NCBI GenBank assembly: GCA_009693015.1
Contig: SHYB01000021.1
Span: forward strand, 1 to 37,337
Length of the DNA stretch: 37,337 nt
From: Dehalococcoidia bacterium
Lineage (GTDB): Bacteria > Chloroflexota > Dehalococcoidia > SHYB01
Direction of reading: 5' to 3'
The notes under the pieces are model-generated. The model saw only the letters and a program-made list of their open reading frames with translations. It made no database searches and was not told where the DNA came from. Shown piece after piece: positions 1 to 8,219 of this stretch. The position numbers were made by a program, and so were the translations under genes. How positions within the stretch are numbered: position 1 is the stretch's first letter; the number at the start of each line of letters is the position of its first letter.

Positions 1-184
1 GGAGTCAAGGGCAGAAGGAGGCAGTCCCTACGGGGGCAGCGAAGATCTGACGCGGCGGATCGGGCGTACCAGCATTGTCGAGGGGAATCACTTTTTGCGC
101 AGCTTGCGTGCGCTGCACGCGCGCCGCACCATGGTTAGCCCGCTGTCTCGAAGAGCGGCAACGGCTGGGGTAAGGAGCGGGAAC

Positions 185-661
185 ATGATTCGAATGCTGA
201 CGATGGTTGTGGCAGTAGCGGCGCTGGCGGTGGCATGCGGCGGCGACGGGGATTCCGGCGGCGTTGCACCTCGGACATCCACCGTGGCGCCCGCAGTCGG
301 GGCGGCCCAGCGGGCGTCTGACGGGCGGGAGATCGCTGTGGCGATTGCGGGCTCGCGCTTCGCTCCTCGGGAGATTGCGGCTCAGCCGGGCGAGCGAGTA
401 CGATTTACGGTGACGAACCGAGACAGCGTCCCGCATACGCTGTCGTTCAAGACGGCCAGTGGCACATACAGCGTGCCGGTGGCTCCAGGGGAGACGCGCA
501 CGGGCGCGCCGGTCACGCTGGAGGCGAGGGGGAACCCCGCGATATTTTGCGAGATTCACCCCACGATGGCGGCGACGCTGGTCACGGGGCAAATCGCGGG
601 CGGGACGGCGCCTGGCGTGCCGGTCACGCCTGCTGCCGCCGGCGGCGACTATGACTACTAG
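185..661 (+). CDS. Cupredoxin-domain lipoprotein
   Basis: A 158-residue predicted lipoprotein carrying a small blue-copper-like domain, probably an extracytoplasmic copper or electron-transfer protein. The first 18 residues form a signal peptide ending in the lipobox AVAC (Cys18), followed by a Gly/Asp/Ser-rich spacer. The cupredoxin fold spans roughly residues 48-138, and the type 1 copper ligands look complete: His84 in PHTL, then Cys122, His125 and Met128 in FCEIHPTM, the CxxHxxM spacing known in short cupredoxins. The start at 185 is chosen over an in-frame ATG at 95 because AAGGAG lies 7 bases upstream and the signal peptide begins there. It is convergent with the LLM gene after a 22-base gap. 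Copper binding is inferred from the ligand pattern; the redox partner is unknown. Confidence 0.87.
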   Translation: MIRMLTMVVAVAALAVACGGDGDSGGVAPRTSTVAPAVGAAQRASDGREIAVAIAGSRFAPREIAAQPGERVRFTVTNRDSVPHTLSFKTASGTYSVPVAPGETRTGAPVTLEARGNPAIFCEIHPTMAATLVTGQIAGGTAPGVPVTPAAAGGDYDY

Positions 662-683
662 CGCACAGGCCTGAGGTGAAGCG

Positions 684-1535
684 CTAGAGAAGCTCCCGGG
701 CGACGGCGCAGTACTGCAAGCGCGCGGCATCGGCGCTGCCGGTGTGCGCGGCGATGATGACCAGCCGGGCCGCGCCGGCATCGCGGAACTGGCGGGCCAA
801 TGCGGCGTCCGCCTTCTGCACAAACGCGGAGATTTCGATGCGGGCGGGGTCGCGACCGGCGGCGGCAGCCAGGCGGGCCAGCGTGCGTTTGCCCCAGGCG
901 ACCTGCTCCGGCGTGACGCTGTGGGGGACCCAGCCATCGGCGACCTGCGCCACGCGGCCGAGGGCGCGTTCGGTTGCCGTGCCGCCGAGCAGCACGGGCG
1001 GATGCGGACGCTGCGCCGGTTTCGGTTCGCTGCGCACCGGGGGGAAATCGTAGAACTCGCCGCGGTGCTCCGCCTGATCCAGCGTCCACAGCTTCTTGAG
1101 CACTTCGATGGACTCGCGGGTCTGGGCCCAGCGTCGCGCAAAGTTGCCGCCCATGATGCGCATCTCCGGCTCCAGCCAGCCGGTGCCTACGCCCAAGAGA
1201 AGCCGCCCGCCGCTGAAAAGATCAAGGGTGGCCGTTTCCTTGGCGAGGGCGATGGGGTGGCGTTCGGGCATGATGATGACGGCGGTGCCGAGTTTTATCC
1301 TTGAGGTGGCCGCGGAGGCGCGGGCAAGCGAAATAAGCGGGTCAACGTAGCCGGCGACGTGGCCTGAGGGAAAGTAGTTGGGTTCGCGGCCCACGTGCAT
1401 CACGGGGGAGACGATGTGCTCCTGGTGCCAGTAGGACTCGAAACCCAGGCGCTCGGCTTCGGCGGCGAGCAGGGCGGGGTCGGGGACGACGGCGGGAGGC
1501 TCAGGCGGCAGCGGCGCGGTGATGCCGATGTGCAT
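684..1535 (-). CDS. LLM-class F420-dependent oxidoreductase (TIGR03619-like)
   Basis: A 283-residue luciferase-like monooxygenase fold protein of the kind that usually uses coenzyme F420 rather than FMN. Family features are visible: an N-terminal MHIGI strand, AEAERLGFESYW, the IKLGTAVIIMPERHPIALAKETATLD-type core (residues about 80-106), SGGRLLLGVGTGW, and a GGTATERALGRVAQVADGW phosphate-binding region. AAGGAG lies upstream of the ATG. It is the last gene of a four-gene minus-strand operon, 18 bases after the stop of SDR 1. With three dehydrogenases upstream it probably takes part in stepwise oxidation of an organic substrate, but neither substrate nor cofactor can be read from the sequence. 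Confidence 0.88.
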   Translation of the reverse strand: MHIGITAPLPPEPPAVVPDPALLAAEAERLGFESYWHQEHIVSPVMHVGREPNYFPSGHVAGYVDPLISLARASAATSRIKLGTAVIIMPERHPIALAKETATLDLFSGGRLLLGVGTGWLEPEMRIMGGNFARRWAQTRESIEVLKKLWTLDQAEHRGEFYDFPPVRSEPKPAQRPHPPVLLGGTATERALGRVAQVADGWVPHSVTPEQVAWGKRTLARLAAAAGRDPARIEISAFVQKADAALARQFRDAGAARLVIIAAHTGSADAARLQYCAVARELL

Positions 1536-1553
1536 GGGGATGCTCCTTGCGTG

Positions 1554-2321
1554 TTACAGGTACTGGCCGCCGTCCACCGTGAGGAGATGGCCTGCGGTGT
1601 AGGAGGCGGCATCCGAGCAGAGCCAGAGCACGGCCTGGGCCACCTCTTCCACGGAGGCGACGCGGCCCATGGGGGTGGCGTCGTTGGCCTGCCGCAGCAC
1701 CTGGTCAGGCGGGACGCCCGGCCTGCCGCGGTACATCAGCGGCGTGTCCGTGCGTCCGGGGCAGACGGCGTTGATGCGAATGCCCTTGTCCACGTAGGTT
1801 TTGGCCGCGGAGCGGGTGAGGGAGGCGACGGCCCATTTGGCGGCGGTGTACACCGCCGTCTCTACGCTGGCGAGGAAGACGGCCATGGATGCGGTGTTGA
1901 CGATGCATCCGCCGCCGCCTTGCCGCAACATCTGCTGAATCTCCTGCTGCATGCAGAGGTAGACGCCCTTGGCATTCACGGCGAAGACACGGTCCCAGGT
2001 CTCCTCGGCAACATCGGCGAGCGGGGCGCGGCCCCCGCCGATGCCGGCGTTGTTGAAGGCGCAATCGAGGCGGACGTAGCGCTCCACGGAGAAGCGCACC
2101 ATGGCCTGCACGTCCGCGGCGCGGGAGACGTCGGCGTGGAGGAAGGATGCTTCGCCGCCGTGGGCGGCGATAAGGCGCGCCGTCTCCTTGCCGCCAGCAT
2201 CGTCCACGTCGGCGATGAGGACGCGCGCGCCTTCTGCGGCGAAGGCGATGGCCGCGGCGCGGCCGATGCCGGAGCCGCCGCCGGTGACGCATGCCGACTT
2301 GCCGGCGAATCGCTGTTCCAT
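1554..2321 (-). CDS. Short-chain dehydrogenase/reductase (SDR 1)
   Basis: A 255-residue classical SDR, an NAD(P)-dependent oxidoreductase. Cofactor motif TGGGSGIG lies at residues 13-20, NNAG at 90-93, and the catalytic set Asn116, Ser145, Tyr158, Lys162 is complete. An Asp at the end of the second strand (Asp38, in IADVD) suggests NAD rather than NADP. The C-terminal CPGRTDTPL and VDGG motifs are typical. The start at 2321 is preferred over longer in-frame options because GTAAGGAGAACGTT precedes it and it gives the normal family length. It is a tandem paralogue of the next two genes, the most diverged of the three (YTAAK instead of YxASK). Substrate unknown. Confidence 0.92.
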   Translation of the reverse strand: MEQRFAGKSACVTGGGSGIGRAAAIAFAAEGARVLIADVDDAGGKETARLIAAHGGEASFLHADVSRAADVQAMVRFSVERYVRLDCAFNNAGIGGGRAPLADVAEETWDRVFAVNAKGVYLCMQQEIQQMLRQGGGGCIVNTASMAVFLASVETAVYTAAKWAVASLTRSAAKTYVDKGIRINAVCPGRTDTPLMYRGRPGVPPDQVLRQANDATPMGRVASVEEVAQAVLWLCSDAASYTAGHLLTVDGGQYL

Positions 2322-2346
2322 AACGTTCTCCTTACGCAGTGATTGC

Positions 2347-3105
2347 TCAGGCGAGGATGCCGCCGGCGGCGAGGTGCAGAAGGCCGGTGACGTAGGAGGC
2401 TGCGGGAGAGCAGAGCCAGAGCACGACCTGGGCGATTTCCGCCGGCTGGGCGATGCGGCCCAGAGGGATGCGCGCGGCGTGGCGTCGCTTGAGGTCTTCC
2501 GGGGGAGTATCGCGGCGCAGCAGCAGCGGCGTCTCGGTGGCACCGGGGCAGACGGCGTTGACGCGCACGCCCCTGGCGGCGTAGGCCTTGGCCGCGGAGC
2601 GGGTGAGGGAGGCCACGCCTGCTTTGGACGCGGCGTAGGCAGGGGCTTCCGTGCCCGCCATGAACGCCGCCGTGGACGCGGTGTTGACGATGACGCCGCC
2701 GCCCTGGGCGATCATCTGGGGGATCTCATACTTCAGGCCAAGGAAGACGCCGCGCATGTTGATCGCCAGGACGCGGTCGAACTCCTCCACGGGCAGGTCG
2801 TGCAGGGGGGCGACGATGCCGCCGATGCCGGCGTTGTTGCAGGCGCAGTCGAGCCGGCCGTAGCGTTCCATGGTGAAGCGCACCATCGCTTGCACATCGG
2901 CGGACTGGGTGCAATCGGCGTGGCAGAAGGCGGCGTGACCGCCCTGCGCCTCGATCATGCGCACGGTTTCGCGGCCGCCGTCGCCCGCGATATCGGCGAT
3001 GACGACACGCGCGCCCTCCGCGGCGAAGGCGAGCGCAATAGCGCGGCCGATGCCGGATGCGCCGCCGGTGATGAGCGCGGATTTGTCTTGGAGTATGCCA
3101 GGCAT
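2347..3105 (-). CDS. Short-chain dehydrogenase/reductase (SDR 2)
   Basis: A 252-residue classical SDR with TGGASGIG at 13-20, NNAG at 90-93, and catalytic Asn116, Ser144, Tyr157, Lys161. IADI with Asp38 points to NAD. It is closely similar to SDR 3 along its whole length, including the shared CNNAGIGG, MRGVFL, SLTRSAAKAYA and NAVCPGATETPL stretches. The C-terminus reads LHLAAGG where most SDRs, and both neighbours, have VDGG or VADGG. Its ATG begins 2 bases after the stop codon of SDR 3, so translation is probably coupled. Substrate unknown. Confidence 0.92.
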   Translation of the reverse strand: MPGILQDKSALITGGASGIGRAIALAFAAEGARVVIADIAGDGGRETVRMIEAQGGHAAFCHADCTQSADVQAMVRFTMERYGRLDCACNNAGIGGIVAPLHDLPVEEFDRVLAINMRGVFLGLKYEIPQMIAQGGGVIVNTASTAAFMAGTEAPAYAASKAGVASLTRSAAKAYAARGVRVNAVCPGATETPLLLRRDTPPEDLKRRHAARIPLGRIAQPAEIAQVVLWLCSPAASYVTGLLHLAAGGILA

Positions 3106-3107
3106 GG

Positions 3108-3866
3108 CTAGGCGATCAGCCCTCCATCGGCAACCAGCATGTGGCCGGTGACGTAGGATGCATCGGAGGAGCAGAGCCAGAGGACGGCGTGGGCGATCTC
3201 ATCGGCCTGGGCCATGCGTCCCAGGGGGATCATCTTGTTCAACTGGGCGCGGAACTCTTCACGCGGCATGGCGCGGCGAAAAGGAAGGGGCGTATCCGTG
3301 GCGCCGGGGCAGATGGCGTTCACCCGTATGCCGTGGCGGGCATAGCCTTTGGCGGCGGAGCGCGTGAGGGAGACGACTGCCGCCTTGGACGCGGAGTACG
3401 GCCCCGTCTCCACGCTCCCGCCGAAAGCAGCCATGGACGCGGTGTTGATGATGCACCCGCCGCCCTGGCGCACCATGATGAGCAGCTCATGCTTGAGGCA
3501 GAGGAAGACGCCGCGCATGTTGGTGTCCAGGACGGCGTCATAGTCGGCTTCGGCATAGTCGGCGAGCGGCAGCGTGGGGCCGCCGATGCCGGCGTTGTTG
3601 AAGGCGCAATCGAGCCTGCCCCAGCGTTCCGCGGCGAGTCGCACCATGGCTTCGACAGACGCCGCATCGCGCATATCGGCATGGAGGAACGCGGCCTGGC
3701 CGCCCTGCGCTTCGATCATGCGCGCCGTCTCCCGTCCGCCTGTTTCGGCGATATCGGCGATGATGACGCGCGCCCCTTCGGCGGCGAAGGCCAGCGCGGT
3801 GGCGCGGCCGATGCCGGAGCCGCCGCCGGTGACGAGCACGGACGCAGCTTCAAATCTTCCTGGCAC
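3108..3866 (-). CDS. Short-chain dehydrogenase/reductase (SDR 3)
   Basis: A 252-residue classical SDR, first gene of the operon. TGGGSGIG at 13-20, NNAG at 90-93, catalytic Asn116, Ser144, Tyr157, Lys161, and Asp38 for NAD. The start codon is GTG with a strong AAGGAGG six bases upstream. A promoter fits well upstream (TTGTTG, 17-base spacer, TATAGT). The order SDR 3, SDR 2, SDR 1, LLM oxidoreductase on one transcript suggests successive oxidations of related alcohols, or a family of substrates; this is inference. Confidence 0.92.
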   Translation of the reverse strand: MPGRFEAASVLVTGGGSGIGRATALAFAAEGARVIIADIAETGGRETARMIEAQGGQAAFLHADMRDAASVEAMVRLAAERWGRLDCAFNNAGIGGPTLPLADYAEADYDAVLDTNMRGVFLCLKHELLIMVRQGGGCIINTASMAAFGGSVETGPYSASKAAVVSLTRSAAKGYARHGIRVNAICPGATDTPLPFRRAMPREEFRAQLNKMIPLGRMAQADEIAHAVLWLCSSDASYVTGHMLVADGGLIA

Positions 3867-3892
3867 TAGGCCTCCTTATCGCAAGCGGCGTC

Positions 3893-3921
3893 ACTATACA
3901 GGGCGCGACGGCGGGCAACAA
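3893..3921 (-). promoter_or_regulatory. Sigma70-type promoter of the SDR/LLM operon
   Basis: On the minus strand TTGTTG (3921-3916), a 17-base spacer and TATAGT (3898-3893) lie about 27 bases before the GTG of SDR 3. The divergent hydrolase promoter is about 125 bases away. Confidence 0.55.
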
Positions 3922-4022
3922 GTTTTCCCCGCGGCCCGCGCGGGCCATGTAAGGCAGATGCGGATAGCGTCACCCGCGCGATGATGGGCAGTGGGCCACG
4001 GGTGCATGCGGCTTCTGGGCCG

Positions 4023-4031
4023 TGCTATAGT
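4023..4031 (+). promoter_or_regulatory. Extended -10 promoter of the HSL-type hydrolase
   Basis: TGC followed by TATAGT, with the predicted transcript start near 4038, about 22 bases before the ATG and just upstream of the ribosome binding site. No good -35 is visible. One of seven TGC-TAnnnT elements found upstream of genes in this window. Confidence 0.55.
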
Positions 4032-4059
4032 CGGCGCAGCCAATCCGTGGAGGAGCACC

Positions 4060-4986
4060 ATGCCGTTAGACCCGCAGGCGAAGGCGGCGCTGGACGCCCT
4101 GGCCGCGATCAACCAGGCCCCGTATGAGACGATGTCGCCGGAGCAGGCGCGGGCGCTGAGCGAGGCGCGTCCCAAGCCGCGCGGGCCGGAACTGCCGTCG
4201 GTCCGCGACCTGCAGGCGAAAGGCCCGGCGGGCGATCTGCACATGCGGGTGTTCACCCCGGAGGGTACAGGGCCGCTACCCGCGCTGGTGTGGTTCCACG
4301 GCGGCGGGTGGGTGATCGGCAGCGTGGCGGGGTCGGACGGGCAGACGCGGACTCTAGCGAAAGAGACGGGTTGCGTGGTGGTGAGCGTGGAATACCGTCT
4401 GGCCCCCGAGGCAAAATTTCCCGGGCCGGTGGAGGACTGCTACGCGGCGACGGCCTGGGTGGCGGCGAACTCCCAGGCGCTGGGCGTGGATGCGCGACGC
4501 ATTGCCGTGGGGGGCGATAGCGCGGGGGGCAACCTGGCGGCGGCGGCGGCGCTGATGGCGCGGGACCGGGGCGGGCCGTCGCTACGGCATCAGTTGCTGG
4601 TGTACCCCGTGATCGAGCGGAACTTCGCCACACAGTCGTACAGGGAGAACGGCAGCGGCTATCTGCTGTCGCGCTCGATGATGGAGTGGTTCTGGGACCA
4701 CTACATGCGAACGCCATCGGACGCGGAGCACCCGTACCTTGCGCCGATACGCGCGGCGAGCTTGCACGGCCTGCCGCCGGCCACGGTGATCACCGCGGAG
4801 TTCGACCCGCTGCGCGACGAGGGGGAGATGTACGCGCGGGCGCTGCAGGCGGCGGGCGTGCCGACAACTTGCACCCGTTACCCCGGCATGATCCACGGCT
4901 TCTTCGGTATGTACCACATCATGGACCAGGGGAAGAAAGCGATGGCCGATGCGGGTGCGGCGCTGCGCAAGGCGATGGCTGGCTAG
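4060..4986 (+). CDS. Alpha/beta hydrolase, hormone-sensitive lipase family
   Basis: A 308-residue carboxylic-ester hydrolase of the HSL family. The oxyanion motif HGGG is at 80-83, the nucleophile Ser154 sits in GGDSAGGN, and the rest of the triad is Asp249 (EFDPLRDEG) and His279 (HGFF). The EYRLAPEAKFPG stretch is a family hallmark. No signal peptide is seen, so it should act in the cytoplasm on short-chain esters. The start at 4060 follows GTGGAGGAGCACC; an upstream in-frame ATG at 3991 lacks a ribosome site and lies before the promoter. It converges on the CDGSH gene with a 6-base gap. Confidence 0.92.
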   Translation: MPLDPQAKAALDALAAINQAPYETMSPEQARALSEARPKPRGPELPSVRDLQAKGPAGDLHMRVFTPEGTGPLPALVWFHGGGWVIGSVAGSDGQTRTLAKETGCVVVSVEYRLAPEAKFPGPVEDCYAATAWVAANSQALGVDARRIAVGGDSAGGNLAAAAALMARDRGGPSLRHQLLVYPVIERNFATQSYRENGSGYLLSRSMMEWFWDHYMRTPSDAEHPYLAPIRAASLHGLPPATVITAEFDPLRDEGEMYARALQAAGVPTTCTRYPGMIHGFFGMYHIMDQGKKAMADAGAALRKAMAG

Positions 4987-4992
4987 CCCAGG

Positions 4993-5211
4993 CTACGGCG
5001 TTGCCGGGGGCGGAGGCGCTTGCACCGTGCTTTCGAACCCCGCCGCCTTGTGCGAGCTGTCGCAAAAAGGCTTGTTCTTGGATTGCCCACAGCGGCAGAG
5101 GTAGATATCGCCGGTGGTGGTGTAGGGCTTTCCCGCTGAGTCCAATAGGGTGAAGCTGCCACTGACCTGGTACCAGCCGTTCCGAGATGCCTTGATCGTC
5201 GCGTTGTTCAT
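4993..5211 (-). CDS. CDGSH-type iron-sulfur domain protein
   Basis: A 72-residue protein with one CDGSH domain, expected to bind a [2Fe-2S] cluster through three cysteines and one histidine: Cys39, Cys41, Cys50 and His54 in CRCGQSKNKPFCDSSH. The Pro-rich end (APPPPATP) is probably disordered. The domain is usually implicated in redox or iron-sulfur handling. GGAGG lies just upstream of the chosen ATG; the longer reading to 5298 adds residues unrelated to the family. It follows the VOC gene by 96 bases on the same strand, and a TTGACG in that gap may be part of its own promoter. Confidence 0.9.
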   Translation of the reverse strand: MNNATIKASRNGWYQVSGSFTLLDSAGKPYTTTGDIYLCRCGQSKNKPFCDSSHKAAGFESTVQAPPPPATP

Positions 5212-5307
5212 CAATCCTCCGATGCGTGTTGCAGCACATATGTAGATGGCACAATCGTCAACTGACCTATGATGCGCCTTGCACGCATCAGGATACACGA
5301 AGGAGGG

Positions 5308-6213
5308 CTACGGCATTTGCGCCGACCCTTCCTTGAAAAATAGGCCGCTCTCCGTGTGCCAGGCGAAGCGGGGATCGTCGGGGGCGGGACGGGGCATGAA
5401 GAGGTAGCGCGCGCCGAAGCAGGAGCGAGGGTGGTTGACATAGCGGTTGTTGGTTGTGCCCAACAGACCGAAGCCGTGGCTCCGCAGGTGCTTGGCGGCG
5501 GCTTCCAGGCTTTCGCAAGTGAAGAGGACGGTGTGGATGCCGTTGCCCTGGGCCGCCACCACGCGGGCCAACTCGGCGATGCGCTCCTGGGGTTCCATGA
5601 GGGAGACGCGGGTGTCTCCCGCGGCGAAGATGAACGCCATCTTGGAAAATTCGCCCTTGACGCGCTGTCCCAGCTCGCGGGCGCCCATGACGTTGCTCCA
5701 GAAGGCGCGGGCGCGGTGCACGTCCTGCACCAGGGCGGAGACGGCCCAGACATCGAGCAGGCGCAGGGGGTGCTCCGTGGTCCAGTAGGCAGCGGACCAG
5801 TCCGGCTTGGTGCGAGGATCGTTGGGCAGGCCCAGGGAGGTGAGTTCCAGACGCACGCCGCCATCGTGGCGAACGTCAGCAACGAGCGACTGGGCCGAAC
5901 GCCGTTCCACGACGTGGCCGTGGCGCTCCAGGTGATGCTGGGCGGCGTCCGCGCCGGCGACCTGGATGCCGAGTGCGGCATGCCGCCCGCCGTAGCGCTC
6001 GATGTAGGGATCGGGCGGGCCGTCCCAGTCGCTGGCGGCGACGAGGGCGAGGCACATTTCGCGCACCAGCAGCAGGGTGGCGGGGACGCCGGTGGCGGGC
6101 AGCGGGCCGCGATGGAAGACCTGCGCCCCGAAGACGCGGACGTAGAGTTCCTCCGCGGCGTGGCGGTCTTTGACCACGTGGGTGACGTAGAGGAGGCGCT
6201 GGATAGAGAGCAT
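5308..6213 (-). CDS. Two-domain VOC (glyoxalase/extradiol dioxygenase fold) protein
   Basis: A 301-residue protein with two vicinal-oxygen-chelate modules, about residues 5-130 (LLYVTHVVKDRHAAEELYVRVFGA) and 150-290 (VSALVQDVHRARAFWSNVMGA). His12 could be a metal ligand in the first module; the second lacks a His at the matching place, so a single metal site shared between modules is more likely than two. The family includes glyoxalases, dioxygenases and resistance proteins, and the reaction here cannot be named. It starts 7 bases after the stop of the zinc-ribbon gene, with no clear ribosome site, which suggests coupled translation. Confidence 0.82.
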   Translation of the reverse strand: MLSIQRLLYVTHVVKDRHAAEELYVRVFGAQVFHRGPLPATGVPATLLLVREMCLALVAASDWDGPPDPYIERYGGRHAALGIQVAGADAAQHHLERHGHVVERRSAQSLVADVRHDGGVRLELTSLGLPNDPRTKPDWSAAYWTTEHPLRLLDVWAVSALVQDVHRARAFWSNVMGARELGQRVKGEFSKMAFIFAAGDTRVSLMEPQERIAELARVVAAQGNGIHTVLFTCESLEAAAKHLRSHGFGLLGTTNNRYVNHPRSCFGARYLFMPRPAPDDPRFAWHTESGLFFKEGSAQMP

Positions 6214-6220
6214 GGGCGGG

Positions 6221-6394
6221 TTAGGCGAGGTCGTCCGCCAGGGTGTGGGCGAAGCGGCGCAGGGGTTCTTCCACGTCAGCGCCGCAGTGGGGGCATTCCA
6301 CGTCGCCGAAGCGCAGGCGGGTGCCGCACTTGTCGCAGGCCACCACGTCGGCCAGCCTGCCCACGATCCGCTGCACTTGTTCTTCTCGTGTCAT
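6221..6394 (-). CDS. Small zinc-ribbon protein
   Basis: A 57-residue protein with two CxxC pairs (CDKCGTRLRFGDVECPHCG), a classic zinc ribbon, preceded by a short helix (TREEQVQRIVGRLADVVA) and followed by an acidic tail. The ATG at 6394 follows an AAAGGCGG sequence; the longer reading to 6469 adds an Arg/Cys-rich stretch with no family character. It is probably co-transcribed with the VOC gene downstream. Function unknown; a protein or nucleic-acid binding role is typical of the fold. Confidence 0.7.
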   Translation of the reverse strand: MTREEQVQRIVGRLADVVACDKCGTRLRFGDVECPHCGADVEEPLRRFAHTLADDLA

Positions 6395-6399
6395 GCGCC

Positions 6400-6427
6400 G
6401 CCTTTGCCATTGTGCCTTTGCCATTCT
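6400..6427. repeat. Tandem 14-base direct repeat
   Basis: Two adjacent copies of GCCTTTGCCATTnT (6400-6413 and 6414-6427) differ at one base. They lie immediately upstream of the zinc-ribbon start and opposite the ThDP enzyme 1 promoter. They may be a regulatory site or a slippage product. Confidence 0.6.
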
Positions 6428-6470
6428 GCGGCACCGCGCCGCGCCGGCGCAAGGCGCACAGAAGGGCACA

Positions 6471-6479
6471 TGCTATACT
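6471..6479 (+). promoter_or_regulatory. Extended -10 promoter of ThDP enzyme 1
   Basis: TGC-TATACT lies 43 bases before the ATG at 6523, which gives a leader of about 37 bases containing AAGGAG. Same element type as at 4023. Confidence 0.6.
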
Positions 6480-6522
6480 CCGCGCACTTTTCTCTGCCGC
6501 TGCTGTTGGAAAGGAGCTCATC

Positions 6523-8145
6523 ATGGCCGAAGTCACGGGGAGCGCGCTGGTGGCGCGGGCGCTGAAGAACGAGGGCGTGGAGGTCATCTTTTACCTCATG
6601 GGCGGGCCAATCTCGCCGCTGGTGGGCGAATCGGAGGCGCTGGGGATCAAGTCAGTCTACGTGCGGCACGAGCAGACGGCGGCGATGGCGGCGCATGCCT
6701 ACGCCCGCGCCACGGGCAAGACGGGCGTGTGCGCGGCGACGGCAGGCCCCGGGGCACTCAACGCCCTCACGGGGATCGCCAACGCCACGGCGGACGCGTG
6801 CCCCGTGGTGTGCCTGGGAGGATCGGGCGCGCTGGGGGAGATGCTCACCGGCGGCTTCCAGGAGATGGACCAGACGCCGGTGTTCAAGTCCATGACCAAG
6901 CTGGCCTTTCAGGCGACGATCACGGCGCGGCTGCCGGAGTATTTGAGCGTGGCGTTCCGCGAGGCGCAGGACGGCTGCAAGGGCGCGGTGTACGTTGACC
7001 TGCCCGGCGACGTGCTGGACGCCAAGGTGGATGAGGCGAAGGTGCTGTTCCCCAGCAAGTACCGCTACACGTCACGGCCGCTGGGGAACCCCGGCGACGT
7101 GCAAAAGGCTATCGAGATTCTGGCGAAGGCCAGCAAGCCGGTGGTGGTTACGGGCAGCGGCGTGCTGTGGTCAGAGGCGAGTGAGGAGCTGCGGCGGTTC
7201 GTGGATGCCACGGGCATGCCGTTCTACACCACGCCGCAGGGCCGTGGCGTCATCCCGGAAGACCATACGCTCTTCTTCGGCGCGGCGCGGTCGCAGGCGT
7301 TCCGCGAGGCCGACGCTGTGCTGGTGGTGGGCACGCGGGCCAACTCCATGCTGTTCAATTTCCGCGCGCCGCGGTGGAACGCGGATGCTAAGTTCATCAA
7401 CGTGAACATTGACGGGCGCGCCTTCGGGCACAACCGCGCCGTGGACGTGGGCATCCTGGGCGATGCGAAGATGGTGCTGGGCCAGCTGACGGATGCGGCG
7501 AAGGGGGCGATCAAGCCGACGCGCTACAGCCAGTGGGCGGAGCAGCTCCGGGCCACGGACGCGGCGCGCCTGGAGCGCATGGACAAGGTGCTGAGCTCAT
7601 CGCAGACGCCGATCCACCCGCTGCGCCTGTGCAAGGAGCTGCGCGAGGTGATGCGGCGCGACGCCATTGTGGTGGTGGACGGCAACGAGATTCTGTCGTT
7701 CGCGCGGCATTCGATCCCCAGCTACTATCCGCGGCACCGCCTCAACGCTGGCCCGCATGGGGTCATGGGCATCGGCGTGCCGTTTGGCATTGGGGCGCAG
7801 GTAGCGCACCCGGACAAGCAGGTGGTGGTGATTTCCGGCGATGGGTCGTTCGGGTGGAATGGGATGGATATGGATACGGCGATCCGCTTCAAGCTGCCTA
7901 TCAAGGTGGTGATCAGCAACAATGCGGGGTTCACCGCGGAGAGCGCTTACTCCCGCGTAGGGCGCCAACTGGGATGGGTGCGGTACGACAAGATGTTCGG
8001 GGCCATCGGCGCGCACGCGGAGTGGGTGGAGGAGCCGGATGAGATACGCCCCGCGCTGGAGCGGGCGTTCAAGGCGGAGGGGCCGGCGATTGTCAACGTG
8101 AAGACGGACCCCAAGGCGGCGGCAGGCTCGGCAGTGGGGTTGTAG
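6523..8145 (+). CDS. ThDP-dependent enzyme, oxalyl-CoA decarboxylase / 2-hydroxyacyl-CoA lyase-like
   Basis: A 540-residue enzyme with the three-domain layout of thiamine-diphosphate decarboxylases and lyases. The ThDP-activating glutamate is Glu50 in VRHEQTAAMAAHAYAR. The ThDP/Mg motif starts GDGSFGWNG at 439 and ends with Asn466-Asn467. The central domain has GRGVIPEDH and VVVGTRANSMLFNFRAPRW. FQEMDQTPVFK and HGVMGIGVPFGIGA resemble oxalyl-CoA decarboxylase and HACL rather than acetolactate synthase; this is my reading by eye. It cleaves or decarboxylates a 2-keto or 2-hydroxyacyl substrate, not identified. AAGGAG lies 6 bases upstream of the ATG. A second enzyme of the same type is at 26083-27744 on the other strand. 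Confidence 0.88.
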   Translation: MAEVTGSALVARALKNEGVEVIFYLMGGPISPLVGESEALGIKSVYVRHEQTAAMAAHAYARATGKTGVCAATAGPGALNALTGIANATADACPVVCLGGSGALGEMLTGGFQEMDQTPVFKSMTKLAFQATITARLPEYLSVAFREAQDGCKGAVYVDLPGDVLDAKVDEAKVLFPSKYRYTSRPLGNPGDVQKAIEILAKASKPVVVTGSGVLWSEASEELRRFVDATGMPFYTTPQGRGVIPEDHTLFFGAARSQAFREADAVLVVGTRANSMLFNFRAPRWNADAKFINVNIDGRAFGHNRAVDVGILGDAKMVLGQLTDAAKGAIKPTRYSQWAEQLRATDAARLERMDKVLSSSQTPIHPLRLCKELREVMRRDAIVVVDGNEILSFARHSIPSYYPRHRLNAGPHGVMGIGVPFGIGAQVAHPDKQVVVISGDGSFGWNGMDMDTAIRFKLPIKVVISNNAGFTAESAYSRVGRQLGWVRYDKMFGAIGAHAEWVEEPDEIRPALERAFKAEGPAIVNVKTDPKAAAGSAVGL

Positions 8146-8151
8146 AGGGCA

Positions 8152-8219
8152 CTAGCGCGGCGCGGCAGCACGCAACGCTTCGCACACCTGCTGGACGGCG
8201 GGGAATCGCGCTTGCCGGG
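8152..8219 (-). pseudogene. 3' remnant of a second MTHFR-like gene
   Basis: Directly after the stop of the intact MTHFR-like gene, the same strand repeats its last codons in diverged form: GGCAAGCGCGAT, then after a one-base deletion a frame reading AVQQVCEALRAAAPR and a stop, against AVQAVCEAVQASARR in the intact gene. This is the tail of a lost tandem copy, broken by a frameshift and lacking everything upstream. Confidence 0.7.

Noticed and set aside
1-184. Possible C-terminal end of an upstream gene (frame ending at the TGA at 48-50) and a GCGTGC/GCACGC hairpin at 106-120
   Set aside because: Too short to support a gene, and the hairpin has no U-run.
1395-2342. Long plus-strand ORF opposite SDR 1
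   Set aside because: Antisense shadow with Gly/Val/Asp-rich composition and no family pattern; the same applies to similar ORFs opposite SDR 2, SDR 3, the CocE-type hydrolase, the nuclease and uvrB.
5356-6522. Plus-strand open frame continuous with ThDP enzyme 1
   Set aside because: Shadow of the VOC and zinc-ribbon genes in GC-rich sequence; the true start at 6523 has a ribosome site and promoter.
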